A DNA stretch of 43,072 bases from contig JAIORQ010000010.1 in assembly GCA_021108035.1 (NCBI GenBank), forward strand, positions 1-43,072, read 5' to 3'. This stretch comes from Bacteroidales bacterium (lineage in GTDB: Bacteria; Bacteroidota; Bacteroidia; Bacteroidales; JAADGE01). The notes below the pieces were generated by a model that ran no database searches, was not told where the DNA came from, and saw only the letters and a list, made by a program, of their open reading frames with translations. Positions within the stretch are counted from its first letter, which is position 1. Each line of letters opens with the position of its first letter. A program made the translations under genes and the position numbers. Shown piece after piece: positions 34,093 through 43,072 of this stretch.

Positions 34093-34824
34093 TTATTTAT
34101 CAATGTAGGTTTTAATAATTCCGCAAATTTCTTCCCCTCTTGTTAAAGTCATCATGTGTGAACCGTTTTTAACAATTATTGTTATGTTTTTTAAATTTCC
34201 GGCAGGAATGGTATGGTCATTATTTCCGTGAATATGTGTAATTTTTGAGTTATTTGAATAACGTTCCCAGTTTATTATCATATTTACTGAACGTTTCATA
34301 AACAATTCATTTTTGTTCTTTAACATAGATTTACAAGTTTCACGTTCTTTCCGACTGTCGGGTTCTACAATAATTTGTGCTGTAGGAGCAACAGTTCGCA
34401 AAAAGTTACCTCCAAATATATTATTAAGCGGTATTTTTTTCATAAACTTGTATCTGAAAGGCAATTCATTTCTGTTCTTTGCACTTGATATAATAATAAC
34501 TTCTTCGGGATTAAGAAATTCTGACATTTCAACAGCGAGCATTCCGCCGAGAGAAACACCTATTATTGAAAAAGTTTTGCTTGTATCTATTTGTTTTGAT
34601 AATTTATGTGCATAGCTTTTCATAGTCTCATTCTCATCCGGAATAATGTACTTTACATGAATCGTATCAAAATCTTGAAATTTAAAATATTTGTAAATTC
34701 TGTAATCAGAACCTTGTCCGGGGATGAGGTATAATGTTTTATTACTCTGTGCATAAGAACTTTCACCGGCAAACAGAAAAATGATATATATTAATGCTTT
34801 AAAAATGACAGAATAACGAAACAT
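34093..34824 (-). CDS. Exported alpha/beta hydrolase
   Basis: 243 residues, signal peptide probable (IFKALIYIIFLFAGESSYAQ). The nucleophile elbow is FSIIGVSLGGMLAVEM with S91. The likely acid Asp is in HIHGNNDHTIP and the His in VKNGSHMMT. The region LIPGQGSDYRIYK is the oxyanion-type loop. The substrate is unknown; fatty esters or small metabolites are possible. It starts 3 nt after the aldehyde dehydrogenase stop, implying one operon. Confidence 0.82.
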   Translation of the reverse strand: MFRYSVIFKALIYIIFLFAGESSYAQSNKTLYLIPGQGSDYRIYKYFKFQDFDTIHVKYIIPDENETMKSYAHKLSKQIDTSKTFSIIGVSLGGMLAVEMSEFLNPEEVIIISSAKNRNELPFRYKFMKKIPLNNIFGGNFLRTVAPTAQIIVEPDSRKERETCKSMLKNKNELFMKRSVNMIINWERYSNNSKITHIHGNNDHTIPAGNLKNITIIVKNGSHMMTLTRGEEICGIIKTYIDK

Positions 34825-34827
34825 GAG

Positions 34828-36219
34828 TTATAAACTTTTACTTTTAATTACCGTTAACTTTTCTCTTGTTATTTCATGCATAGAATATGGTATTCCGCCT
34901 ACACCTATTCCGGAATCATCCCAACCACCGAAGGGCATCCAATCAACTCTGAAAGCTGTGTGATCATTTATCATCACTGCTGAAGCTCGCAAATTTTGTG
35001 AACATTTAAGTGCAATATCCAAATTATTAGTATAAACAGCAGCTTGAAATGCAAAAGGTAAGCTGTTTGATCGCTTTATTGCCTCATCAAGATTATCATA
35101 ATCATATATACAAACAACCGGTCCGAAAACTTCTTCTTTACTTACTTCAGCATTTTCCGAAGGATTTTGAATTACGGTAGGTTCATAAAGAGATTCTGAT
35201 TTTTTTCTTCCGCCGCATAAAATTTTTCCGCCGGATTGCTCGGCTCTAATAACCCAATCTTCCACACGGTCAATCTCTTCTTTTATAATTATGGGCCCTA
35301 CTTCTGTATCTTTATTTAAAGGATCTCCGGAAATTAATTGTTTTGTACCCTCAACAAAGCGTTCTGTAAATTCTTTTATTATTGATTTATGAACAAAAAT
35401 TTTTTGAACTGACACACATACTTGCCCTGCATGGTAAAATCCGCCTTTTATTAAAGCAGGAATTGCATCAACCAAATCAGCATCCGGCTCTACAATTACA
35501 GGAGCTACACCACCATGTTCCAGGGCATATCTTGTCCCTGATGACAGTTTAGATGCCAAATACCAACCAATTTTTGCCGAACCGATAAATGACATATAAT
35601 TTACACGCTTGTCTGTTACTAATTTTTCGGCTAATGAACTTTTGCAAACTGCAACTTGACAATATTCTTTCGGTAATCCGGCTTCATATAAAATATTAAC
35701 GAAGTTAATACATGACAAGGGAGTTGTTGATGCCGGCTTAATGATTACAGGTGCTCCGACAGCTATTGCCGGAACAGTTTGGTGTACGATTAAATTTAAA
35801 GGATGATTAAATGCACTTATTGAAAAGACGATACCAATCGGTTCACGAGTTGTAAAAGCCGTTCGATTTTCGGAAGAAACCGTCATACCTAAAGGAATCT
35901 CACTTCCTTTAATTTGTCCGATGTGTTCAACAGCTATTTTTACACCGTTAACGGCACGTAAAACCTCAATTTTTGAATCATTATATGGTTTTCCTCCCTC
36001 TTCTGAAGCAATATTTGTAAGTTCTCCCACACGTTTGCTCATAATTTGAGCTGTTTTTTCCAGAATTTTAATTCGTTGATGTTTCGGTAACCATTGTTTA
36101 CGATCGTTAAATATTTGATAAGCCGTTTCGAGCATCTTTTCGCCTTGCTCGGCATTTATCATCGGCACTTTTTTTATTAAGTGTCCGTCAAAAGGGGACT
36201 TCACTATTAGATTATTCAT
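34828..36219 (-). CDS. NAD(P)-dependent aldehyde dehydrogenase
   Basis: 463 residues, slightly short of the usual ~480. Catalytic C268 (YHAGQVCVSVQ), general-base E234 (YALEHGG, usually LELGG), oxyanion N138 (SAFNHPLNL) and cofactor K161 (IIKPAST) are present, together with EEVFGPVVCIY and MPFGGWDDSGIG. It oxidises an aldehyde to an acid; subfamily (succinate-semialdehyde-, lactaldehyde- or GapN-like) cannot be settled. The H in LEHGG replaces a normally hydrophobic residue. It leads the two-gene transcript with the alpha/beta hydrolase. Confidence 0.92.
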   Translation of the reverse strand: MNNLIVKSPFDGHLIKKVPMINAEQGEKMLETAYQIFNDRKQWLPKHQRIKILEKTAQIMSKRVGELTNIASEEGGKPYNDSKIEVLRAVNGVKIAVEHIGQIKGSEIPLGMTVSSENRTAFTTREPIGIVFSISAFNHPLNLIVHQTVPAIAVGAPVIIKPASTTPLSCINFVNILYEAGLPKEYCQVAVCKSSLAEKLVTDKRVNYMSFIGSAKIGWYLASKLSSGTRYALEHGGVAPVIVEPDADLVDAIPALIKGGFYHAGQVCVSVQKIFVHKSIIKEFTERFVEGTKQLISGDPLNKDTEVGPIIIKEEIDRVEDWVIRAEQSGGKILCGGRKKSESLYEPTVIQNPSENAEVSKEEVFGPVVCIYDYDNLDEAIKRSNSLPFAFQAAVYTNNLDIALKCSQNLRASAVMINDHTAFRVDWMPFGGWDDSGIGVGGIPYSMHEITREKLTVIKSKSL

Positions 36220-36344
36220 ATTTTGATTTCTTCATAACTTCTGATTTTATAAACATTAAAGATAGTACAAAAATTATATATAATACAACAAAAATTCTGT
36301 TACTAAATATGTAATATTGTTATATCATTTCATTCAATAATTTA

Positions 36345-36352
36345 TATGTTTG
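36345..36352 (+). promoter_or_regulatory. Possible -7 box for the DUF3857 gene pair
   Basis: TATGTTTG fits TAnnTTTG and lies 31 nt upstream of the first DUF3857 start, the same distance as at dacB and sixA. Confidence 0.4.
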
Positions 36353-36382
36353 CAGATTGAATTATAAAAAAGGACTAAAAGA

Positions 36383-38236
36383 ATGAAAAAGTTTATTCTT
36401 ACTTTAACTTTTATTTTAATTTTTCAACATATATTTTTCTCACAAATTAATGATGCTGAGATTATTAAATATAATACAAAATATAGCGTTTCTTTAAATA
36501 ACATCCTTACGGAATATGTTTCTGTTGTTATTCAAATTAACAACAGAGCCGGTGAAGATTTGACAAAAATTGTTATCCCGTTTTCAGAAAAAAGCCCTTT
36601 ATTAAATTTGAATGCCGGCATAGAAGATATTTCAGGAAATATTGTTAGGAAGTTAAAGAAAAAAGAAGTTGAAACAAAAAGTTATATTTCAAATAGTTTA
36701 TTCTACAAAGATGATTACATAAAAACATTTACACTTAAACATAATGCATATCCATACAGAATTTCATACAATTATAAAAAAATTCATCACAACTTCTTTA
36801 CTATAACAAATTGGAATCCGGTTATTGAATTTGAAACACCTACAAAAGATTCTGATTTAGAATTAATTATACCTAATAATTACAAAATTTTAATCAATCA
36901 AAAAAATATTTCAGAACCAATAATTGATAGTGTTGAACAAGAAATTAAATATGCATGGAGTTGCAAATGCAACAATAATTTTAAATTCAATATATTTTCA
37001 CCAAAAAAAAATGAGCAAATACCATATGTTAAAATAGCCCCGATTAATTTTAAATACAGCATTTCAGGAAATCAAGAGAGCTGGAATAATTTCGGCAATT
37101 GGGTATATCAGTTAAATGAAGGTCTGGACATTCTTCCTGAGGATGAAAAAAATAAAATTGATGAATTACTAAAAGATAAATTAAAAACGAAAGATAAAAT
37201 CAATTCTCTCTATAAATATCTTCAAGAAAATACCAGATACATTAATGTAAGTATTGATATTGGTGGTTACAAACCGTATCCTGCATTATATGTTTCAACA
37301 AACAAATATGGTGATTGTAAAGCATTAACAAACTATATGAAGTCTTTACTCTCTTATGCAGGGATTAAATCTTATTACAGTTTAATTTACAGGGGTGATA
37401 ATTATAAAAGAATTGATAAAGATTTTACAACATCACAATTTAATCATGCAATTTTATTTATTCCGGGAGAGAAGGATACTACTTGGTTAGAGTGTACAAG
37501 CAAATATTTTCCTGCCGGGTATTTGGGAACTTCTACACAAGGAAGATATGCTTTAATAATTGATAAAGATAACAGCAAACTAATTAAAACACACGAATTG
37601 AGTATTAATGATGTTGAAGAAAACAGAACAATTTATTTTCAGTTTAATAATGACGGAACAGGGGATGTTGATTTAAACTTTCATTTAAAAGGTGATGAAT
37701 ACGAATACTTTAACAGTTTCAGCAAAACACTCAATAAAGATCAAAAAGATAAATATATACACAGACTAATACCTTTTAAAAATTATGATATAAAGGAATG
37801 GGTAATAAAAACGGATAGCAGTAATAATGCATCAATAAGTTTTAATGCCTGTTTGAACTTAAAAAATTATATCAAAACATATGATGATTTAAAATATATA
37901 AGTTTATTTCCTTCTAAAATACCTTCATTTGAAAAACCCGATAAACGTATAAGAGATATTCGAATTAATTATCCGATAAACATAAAAGATTCTCTTATTT
38001 ATAAAGTTATTAAAGGATATAAATATAAATCTTTTAAAGATACAAGCATTGTTGTAAAATATGGTTCTTATGAAATAAGAAGCAAAATTGAATCAGATAA
38101 AATAATTGTTAATAAACAATTCATCCTTTTTCCAAATGAATATAAATTGTCTGAATACGACTCATTTTATGAATTCATAAAGTCAGTAAAAAATATTGAA
38201 CGCAAAAGTCCAATAGTTTATATAAAAATCCAATAG
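36383..38236 (+). CDS. DUF3857/transglutaminase-like secreted protein with intact triad
   Basis: 617 residues. Signal peptide (MKKFILTLTFILIFQHIFFS) then an N-terminal DUF3857 beta domain (about 30-220) and a transglutaminase-like core (about 255-375). The papain-like triad is visible: C312 (KYGDCKALTNYM), H355 (FNHAILF) and E370 in WLECTS in the place of Asp. The C-terminal beta domain (about 400-617) resembles the common DUF3858 pairing. Bacteroidota have many such proteins, with functions not established. It is followed after 1 nt by a second DUF3857 gene. Confidence 0.85.
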   Translation: MKKFILTLTFILIFQHIFFSQINDAEIIKYNTKYSVSLNNILTEYVSVVIQINNRAGEDLTKIVIPFSEKSPLLNLNAGIEDISGNIVRKLKKKEVETKSYISNSLFYKDDYIKTFTLKHNAYPYRISYNYKKIHHNFFTITNWNPVIEFETPTKDSDLELIIPNNYKILINQKNISEPIIDSVEQEIKYAWSCKCNNNFKFNIFSPKKNEQIPYVKIAPINFKYSISGNQESWNNFGNWVYQLNEGLDILPEDEKNKIDELLKDKLKTKDKINSLYKYLQENTRYINVSIDIGGYKPYPALYVSTNKYGDCKALTNYMKSLLSYAGIKSYYSLIYRGDNYKRIDKDFTTSQFNHAILFIPGEKDTTWLECTSKYFPAGYLGTSTQGRYALIIDKDNSKLIKTHELSINDVEENRTIYFQFNNDGTGDVDLNFHLKGDEYEYFNSFSKTLNKDQKDKYIHRLIPFKNYDIKEWVIKTDSSNNASISFNACLNLKNYIKTYDDLKYISLFPSKIPSFEKPDKRIRDIRINYPINIKDSLIYKVIKGYKYKSFKDTSIVVKYGSYEIRSKIESDKIIVNKQFILFPNEYKLSEYDSFYEFIKSVKNIERKSPIVYIKIQ

Positions 38237-38237
38237 A

Positions 38238-40202
38238 ATGAAATATAAAAAAATATTATTAATAAGTCTAATATTAGTATTATTAACTCATTTTGTTTTT
38301 GCACAAGACTTTTCTCATGAATTCGGAGTAATAACAAACTACGAAAGAGATATGAAAAAATACAACAATGATACTACTGCGGAAGCTGTAATTATATATG
38401 ATTCAGGAGAATCGGGCTTCTATAAATTTGATAATGGATTTAATTTGCTTTATAAACGGCAAATAAAGATAAAAGTATTAAAAGAATCATATATAAATAA
38501 TGCCGAATTTAATATCCCGATATATAAAGGAAACAGAGGTGTTGAAAAAATTATTGAAATTGAAGCAAATACATATAATATTGAAAACAGCCAATTAATA
38601 AAAACAACTCTTAATAAGGAACAATATTATACAGAAGCTATTAATGAATATTGGGATCAAATAAAATTTGCAATGCCGAATGTTCAAGTTGGTTCAATAA
38701 TCGAATTTAAATATGAAATAACTTCTCCGTATAAGTTCTTATTGAAAGATTGGGAATTTCAAAATTCGATACCTACAATTTTTAGTGAATATAAAGTAAA
38801 AATGATTCCTTTTTATGAATACCAAATTAGACTTCAAGGAGCTTCAAAATTTGATGAAAAAAATGTCTATCTTGAAAAGGGGTTAGAAAAACATTTTTAT
38901 AATGTTGCATACAAAGATCAAGTGCATCATTTTATTATGAAAGATGTACCGACTTTTAAAGATGAGTCTTTCATTAGCTCCCGAAAGAATTATATTATAA
39001 AATTGGACTTTCAACTTTCAAAAATTTTCCCATACGGAGGAGGAAGAATTGAAATTTTAAGTACATGGGAAAAAGTAATAAAAGATATGTTAAAGCGTGA
39101 TGATTTCGGGAGATATATTAATAAAAGTGAAAGTAAATTTAAAAAAATTGTTACAGAAAACAGTTTATTAGAAAAAAATGACAAAGACAAGGTGAATTAT
39201 ACCATCAATTATTTAAAACAAAATTATAATTGGAACGGCTTTTACTCTAATTATGCAACTAAACCGTTAAATTTATTTTTAAAAGAAAAAACAGGGGATA
39301 TCGCTCAAATTAATTTATATTTAGTTGGCGCTCTCAGAGCTGTTGGAATTGAGGTTTACCCGGAGATTATCAGCACCAGAAAAAACGGCAAAATTGTAAG
39401 ACAATATCCTTTTTTAGATCCGTTTAACTATGTTTTAGCATATGCAAAAGTAGACGGAAAATGGCAGCTTCTTGATGCAACTGATACATATTGCCCTAAT
39501 GATATGATCCCAGAAAAATGTTTTAATGATATTGGGTTAGTTATAAAAAAAGGTGAAGTAAAATGGTTAAAAATTATCCAAAATGAAGTATCTGTAATTC
39601 AGACAGATATAAAGACAAAACTTTCTGATGATTTGGACACAATAATCGGTGATTTTTCAATAAATTCATCAAGGTATATCGCATTAAAATTGAGAAAGAA
39701 ATTTACAAATGATCCGGAAAAACTTGAAAAACATTTTATCATCCGAGATATGGAGTTAACAGATTCGATACATACAAAAAATTATGACGATGTCAATAAA
39801 AATTACAATGTAAGTTTCAGAGCTTCATTGTTAACAGAAAGAATCGGGAATATTATAATTATTCATCCTTTTTTTAATTCACCTTTAAATGATAATCCGT
39901 TAAAAGAAGAAAAAAGAAAGTATCCTATTGATATGATATATCCTAAATCTACAATGTATACCAATGAAATTACAATTCCCGAGAATTGCCGAATTAAACA
40001 ACTTCCGGAAAAATATTTCTTTAATTCTGATTTTTTTTCATTACAATATTCTGTATCAGAGAATAACGGAAAAATAAACGTCTCGTCTTCTTATCTGTTT
40101 AAAAAAGCAGTGTACCAACCGGAAAATTATGCAAAAATTAAACGATACTTCAATCTAATTATTAAACATTTGAATCAAAAAATTGTACTTATCGAAGAAT
40201 AG
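38238..40202 (+). CDS. DUF3857 protein with degenerate transglutaminase domain
   Basis: 654 residues. Signal peptide ending near FVFAQD. N-terminal DUF3857 (about 25-240) and a transglutaminase-like region (about 310-420). The position of the catalytic Cys is Ile (KTGDIAQINL, I355), the His position is Tyr (FNYVL, Y398), and only the Asp (LLDATD, D413) remains. It is therefore expected to be non-catalytic and may bind or regulate. It starts 1 nt after the stop of the intact paralogue, so the two are translationally linked. The stop is 1 nt from the oppositely oriented neighbour. Confidence 0.85.
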   Translation: MKYKKILLISLILVLLTHFVFAQDFSHEFGVITNYERDMKKYNNDTTAEAVIIYDSGESGFYKFDNGFNLLYKRQIKIKVLKESYINNAEFNIPIYKGNRGVEKIIEIEANTYNIENSQLIKTTLNKEQYYTEAINEYWDQIKFAMPNVQVGSIIEFKYEITSPYKFLLKDWEFQNSIPTIFSEYKVKMIPFYEYQIRLQGASKFDEKNVYLEKGLEKHFYNVAYKDQVHHFIMKDVPTFKDESFISSRKNYIIKLDFQLSKIFPYGGGRIEILSTWEKVIKDMLKRDDFGRYINKSESKFKKIVTENSLLEKNDKDKVNYTINYLKQNYNWNGFYSNYATKPLNLFLKEKTGDIAQINLYLVGALRAVGIEVYPEIISTRKNGKIVRQYPFLDPFNYVLAYAKVDGKWQLLDATDTYCPNDMIPEKCFNDIGLVIKKGEVKWLKIIQNEVSVIQTDIKTKLSDDLDTIIGDFSINSSRYIALKLRKKFTNDPEKLEKHFIIRDMELTDSIHTKNYDDVNKNYNVSFRASLLTERIGNIIIIHPFFNSPLNDNPLKEEKRKYPIDMIYPKSTMYTNEITIPENCRIKQLPEKYFFNSDFFSLQYSVSENNGKINVSSSYLFKKAVYQPENYAKIKRYFNLIIKHLNQKIVLIEE

Positions 40203-40203
40203 A

Positions 40204-41001
40204 TTAAACAATCGGTAAATCCTTGTAATATTCCAAATTCTCAATAAATTTTTCAGCATTAATTTTAACATCGTCTTCACCAACTTGATCAAAAGGATTT
40301 TCAAGATGATCTTGGATGTTGTCAAGGCTGACCAATACTACGCTAAACAAAACCGGCATAATCATACTTAACCATAAAGTTATATCTTCGCTGATATGTG
40401 CAAAATAAGGTCCGTAAACAATAGGAACTAATACAACGAAAATCTTACTGTAAAATCTCAATGTTATAGGTGTCCTGTATTGATAGATGTGCTTAATACT
40501 TTCAAATGCATCTATTATCTTGCTTAAAAACTGATTTGACCTTGAAACTTCACCGCTTGCAAGCCCTCGATCTCTGTATTGTTTGATAAATAATGACAAT
40601 TTTGTAAAAACTTTATATATGTCTTTTTCTCTGATTTCTCTTTCGGAATTATTTTCAGCTTGAAAATAATCTCTTAATCCTGTTAAGAATTCTTTTAATA
40701 ATTCCTTCAGTTTTTTTTGATATTGATCATTTTCATCAGGCACCCAATCTCTTGATGCATAATATAAAGCTCTGCCGTGAGCTTTAATAGTTCCGTATAA
40801 TCTCAGGGCATTTTCCCTTCTCTTATAAGCACCGCTGATTGAAAAAACAATCGGAAAAACAACTGCTATACCAACTAATGTTAAAGGAAAATTTGCTTTA
40901 TAATCAAAATAAATACAAGCATAAGTTGATGCCCCTGCTAAAATTATAACAATTAACGACTTAAGATTAAAAATTAACAGTACACTTTTTAAGAATTTCA
41001 T
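40204..41001 (-). CDS. Bestrophin-like membrane protein
   Basis: 265 residues with membrane segments near 10-30, 38-58, 183-204 and 208-228. A hydrophilic central region lies at about 60-180 and the C-terminal NIQDHLENPFDQVGEDDVKIN resembles the acidic gate-region end of bestrophin-family channels (L-E-x-P-F). RRENALRLYGTIKAHGRALYYA is also bestrophin-like. If so it would be an anion channel. Similarity is by eye, so the identity is tentative. It converges with the second DUF3857 gene with a single base between stops. Confidence 0.6.
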   Translation of the reverse strand: MKFLKSVLLIFNLKSLIVIILAGASTYACIYFDYKANFPLTLVGIAVVFPIVFSISGAYKRRENALRLYGTIKAHGRALYYASRDWVPDENDQYQKKLKELLKEFLTGLRDYFQAENNSEREIREKDIYKVFTKLSLFIKQYRDRGLASGEVSRSNQFLSKIIDAFESIKHIYQYRTPITLRFYSKIFVVLVPIVYGPYFAHISEDITLWLSMIMPVLFSVVLVSLDNIQDHLENPFDQVGEDDVKINAEKFIENLEYYKDLPIV

Positions 41002-41166
41002 ATCTTATTAATTTTATATTGAGTTCATACAAATTTAAAAAATATAATTAAACCATAATACAATTCTAATAATTATATCTCATCGGGTTTTAAATTATAA
41101 CAATATTCTTACAACTGTTATCAGAATTTCTTTCCTTTTTCAAAAAACTTACAACTAATTAGCCCT

Positions 41167-41174
41167 TATGTTTG
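41167..41174 (+). promoter_or_regulatory. Possible -7 box at the IS110 left end
   Basis: TATGTTTG fits TAnnTTTG and lies 65 nt before the transposase start. A GTTCGA/TCGAAC hairpin spans about 41189-41217 between the two, so it would be in the leader. Confidence 0.35.
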
Positions 41175-41238
41175 TAATCTAAAAAGCCTCGAACAACTTT
41201 TTTTATATTAGCCGTTCGAAACTTTAAAAATTATTAAA

Positions 41239-42328
41239 ATGCAAAACAAAAGTAAACAATTAAATTTTTCCGGACAAAATATTTACATTGGTCTGGATAC
41301 TCGAACTTACGACTCATTTAAAAAGTTGGAAAACGACAATCAGAGTGGAAGATACTTTTTTTAAAACATTCTCACAGAACCCGGAACCGAAAATTCTGTC
41401 AGATTATTTGAAAAAGAATTTTTCCGGAGCAAATTATTATTCGGCTTATGAAGCAAGTTTCAGCGGCTTTTCAGCACACAGAGAATTAAATAAACTCGGA
41501 ATAAAAAACATAGTAGTGAACCCTGCAGATATACCTACAACGGATAAGGAGAAAAAGCAAAAGGAAGATGCACGCGACAGTCGTAAAATTGCAGAGCAGC
41601 TTGCTGCTTCAAAATTGGTTGCGATATATGTTCCGAGTATTGAAGCCGAAGGAGACAGAGCGATGTTAAGATTCCGCAGAACATTAACAAAAGAAATAGC
41701 ACGAAATAAAAACAGAGTAAAATCATTTTTGTATTATCACGGTATTTCTATAGCAGAACAATTTGTTGATAAAAAGTATTGGTCAAAACGATTTACCAAA
41801 TGGCTGCAAGAGCTTGAATTACCTTCTGAAAGTGCAAGAATAACATCAACAGAAATAGTTGAAGTTGTTGAATTTTTAAGAAAAAAGCAATATCAAATTT
41901 TAAAAAAAATTAAAGAATTATCACAAACAAAAAGCTACAGAAAGAATACAGAATTATTAATAAGCATACCTGGTATAGGGCTTATAACAGCAATGAGTTT
42001 TTTAACAGAAATTGAGGATATTTCAAGATTCAAAAACATAGATAAACTTTGTTCTTTTGTAGGATTAGTTCCGATGACAAACTCAACGGGTGACAAAGAA
42101 GTTGTAGGAAAAATTACAAAAAGACAAAATAAAATATTGAGGAGTTTAATAATAGAAAGTTCTTGGATAGCTATACGTAATGATCCGGCCTTGATGTTGG
42201 CTTACGGTAAACTTATAAAAAGGATGAAACCTACAAGAGCAATAATAAGAATAGCAAAAAAGATGTTAAGCAGAATTAAATATGTACTAAAAAATCAAGC
42301 ATTTTATGAATATGCAGTTGTTAAATAA
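41239..42328 (+). pseudogene. IS110-family (IS1111-like) transposase, broken by a 13-nt insertion
   Basis: The gene starts at ATG 41239 and reads MQNKSKQLNFSGQNIYIGLDT, then goes out of frame and stops at 41362. From 41315 a second frame continues HLKSWKTTIRVED, the expected next residues (normal IS110: IYIGLDTHLKSW). The intervening CGAACTTACGACT (41302-41314) is a 13-nt insertion, directly after the first catalytic Asp of the RuvC-like DEDD domain. The rest is intact: YEASFSGFSAHRELNKLG, NPADIPTTDKEKKQKEDARD, LLISIPGIGLITAMSFLTEI and VGLVPMTNSTGDKEV, which holds the Tnp_20 serine. Total length without the insert would be about 359 residues. IS110 transposases cut DNA via RuvC and a serine and are guided by a bridge RNA. 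Confidence 0.9.
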
Positions 42329-42365
42329 TATTAACACTATAAAAATCAATTCAGGTATGCAAAGA

Positions 42366-42423
42366 CCGCTAACAGACACTTGCGACATCGTTTTATCGAC
42401 AGTTCGTTTTATTTAGTCTGCGG
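42366..42423 (+). ncRNA. Candidate bridge RNA 3' of the IS110 transposase
   Basis: A structured non-coding stretch downstream of the transposase: CCGC-TAA-CAGAC at 42366-42377 pairs with GTCTG-CGG at 42416-42423 around a loop of about 38 nt. Established knowledge: IS1111-type members carry their bridge RNA at the right end. The fold and position fit but boundaries and loops are not resolved. The whole gap 42329-42631 has no coding frame; besides this it holds the likely IS110 right end, a TACC/GGTA mini-hairpin at 42537-42549 and the istA leader. Confidence 0.4.
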
Positions 42424-42606
42424 CTTTACCTATAATAACTTAATTCGGGAAATGCGGCTTCTTTGAAATGTCCGTTGATAGAAGGTTGATTTTATAGTTT
42501 ATATTTTTTTGATGAATAGTGCCAAAAAATAGTTTATACCTAAAAGGTACACAGCAATAGTGAAGATAAAAAAGAGAACGGACTGACGGACTAATTTTAT
42601 TAACTA

Positions 42607-42628
42607 TGCCCTTTTATTAATCAGGGCA
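42607..42628 (+). promoter_or_regulatory. Hairpin before the istA start codon
   Basis: TGCCCT (42607-42612) pairs with AGGGCA (42623-42628) over six bases, with a 10-nt loop, ending 3 nt before the istA ATG. It could limit translation of the transposase. Confidence 0.45.
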
Positions 42629-42631
42629 ACA

Positions 42632-43072
42632 ATGTATGGTATAGATATGTATTACACAGTAAAAACATTATTAGACAAAGGCAAAAGCCTGAGAGAAATT
42701 TCTCGTATTCTTGGTATAAACAGAAAAACTGTTACAAAAATAAGAGACCAAACCGGAACAGGAACTATAAAAATTCCGAAACAAAATCGTTCAAAAAAGC
42801 TTGATGATTTTGAAAAAGTGATTTCTGATTTTATTGAAAAAGATTTTACTGCGAGAATTATGCACAATATTTTGCAGGAAAAACACAGTCTTAAAATCGG
42901 ATATTCTACCCTTGCCGAGTATGTTTCAAAACTAAAACCAAAAGAAGTTTATGTTCCGGTAAATACCGACCCCGGAGAAGAAGCACAAGTAGATTTCGGC
43001 TATTTCGGTAAGTTCTGTAAAGATGGTAAGAAAGTGAAAGTATGGGTGTTTTCGATGATACTTTCATACTCT
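42632..43072 (+). CDS. istA: IS21-family transposase IstA, partial
   Basis: The first 147 codons are present; the gene runs off the right edge. An N-terminal helix-turn-helix (KGKSLREISRILGINRKTVTKI, residues about 17-38) is followed by a linker with FIEKDFTARIMHNILQEKH and a second helical region (GYSTLAEYVSKLKP). The first catalytic Asp of the DDE domain is in EEAQVDFGYFG. IS21 elements encode IstA with the ATPase helper IstB, which would lie beyond the window. Its left end was not located with confidence. It lies about 300 bp from the IS110 transposase on the same strand. Confidence 0.88.
   Translation, partial: MYGIDMYYTVKTLLDKGKSLREISRILGINRKTVTKIRDQTGTGTIKIPKQNRSKKLDDFEKVISDFIEKDFTARIMHNILQEKHSLKIGYSTLAEYVSKLKPKEVYVPVNTDPGEEAQVDFGYFGKFCKDGKKVKVWVFSMILSYS

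Noticed and set aside
41000..41160. Possible CRISPR-like AT-rich stretch with GTTTTAAATTATAAC
   Set aside because: Only one copy; no regularly spaced repeats anywhere in the window.
42652..42867. Minus-strand 71-codon frame
   Set aside because: Antisense to istA, whose helix-turn-helix and DDE start are clear.

Overview
The window looks like chromosomal DNA of an AT-rich member of the Bacteroidota. Supporting signs are the low GC content by eye, several upstream boxes matching the Bacteroidota -7 consensus TAnnTTTG, futalosine-pathway MqnC, tandem DUF3857 proteins, an exbB/exbD/exbD operon, and IS110 and IS21 transposases of the type common in this phylum. I cannot place it more precisely.

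Layout. 1-3300 (minus): an operon for oxamate carbamoyltransferase, allH-allF-allG (ylbF-fdrA-ylbE family), running off the left edge. A four-helix-bundle (S23/IVP) element flanked by ~40-nt inverted repeats sits between allF and allG. 3374-4985 (plus): sixA phosphatase and a glutamine-cyclotransferase lipoprotein. 5033-5605 (minus): thymidine kinase, with a 97-nt structured palindromic element upstream. 5929-14169 (plus): M28 peptidase, nitroreductase, ddl, a ParE-type toxin-antitoxin pair, mqnC, a small unknown gene, dprA and two glycosyltransferases. 14303-19257 (minus): O-antigen ligase/polymerase-like protein, Crp/Fnr regulator, and the ExbB-X-ExbD-ExbD proton-channel operon. 19299-24671 (minus): tRNA-Ser(GGA), asparaginase, TatD nuclease, a cytoplasmic trypsin-like protease fused to a zinc ribbon and a YbjN-like domain with its partner gene, and a small lipoprotein. 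24958-27239 (plus): PBP4-type DacB and ComF. 27476-27652: a MITE-like element. 27667-36219 (minus): HutH-family MIO lyase, hotdog thioesterase, Asp-box exo-protein plus LolA-like protein, an alpha/beta hydrolase and an aldehyde dehydrogenase. 36383-40202 (plus): two adjacent DUF3857 proteins, one with an intact transglutaminase triad and one degenerate. 40204-41001 (minus): a bestrophin-like membrane protein. 41167-43072 (plus): an IS110-family transposase broken by a 13-nt insertion, a possible bridge RNA 3' of it, and the start of an IS21-family istA that runs off the right edge.

Most genes are housekeeping or envelope functions: peptidoglycan (ddl, dacB), surface glycans (two glycosyltransferases and the ligase), menaquinone, nucleotide salvage and energised outer-membrane transport. 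The parts most worth following up are the IR-flanked S23 element inside the all operon, the protease/zinc-ribbon/YbjN two-gene unit, the structured element at 5651-5747, the hairpin inside the exb operon, and the damaged IS110 with its putative guide RNA. No CRISPR array or prophage was seen.
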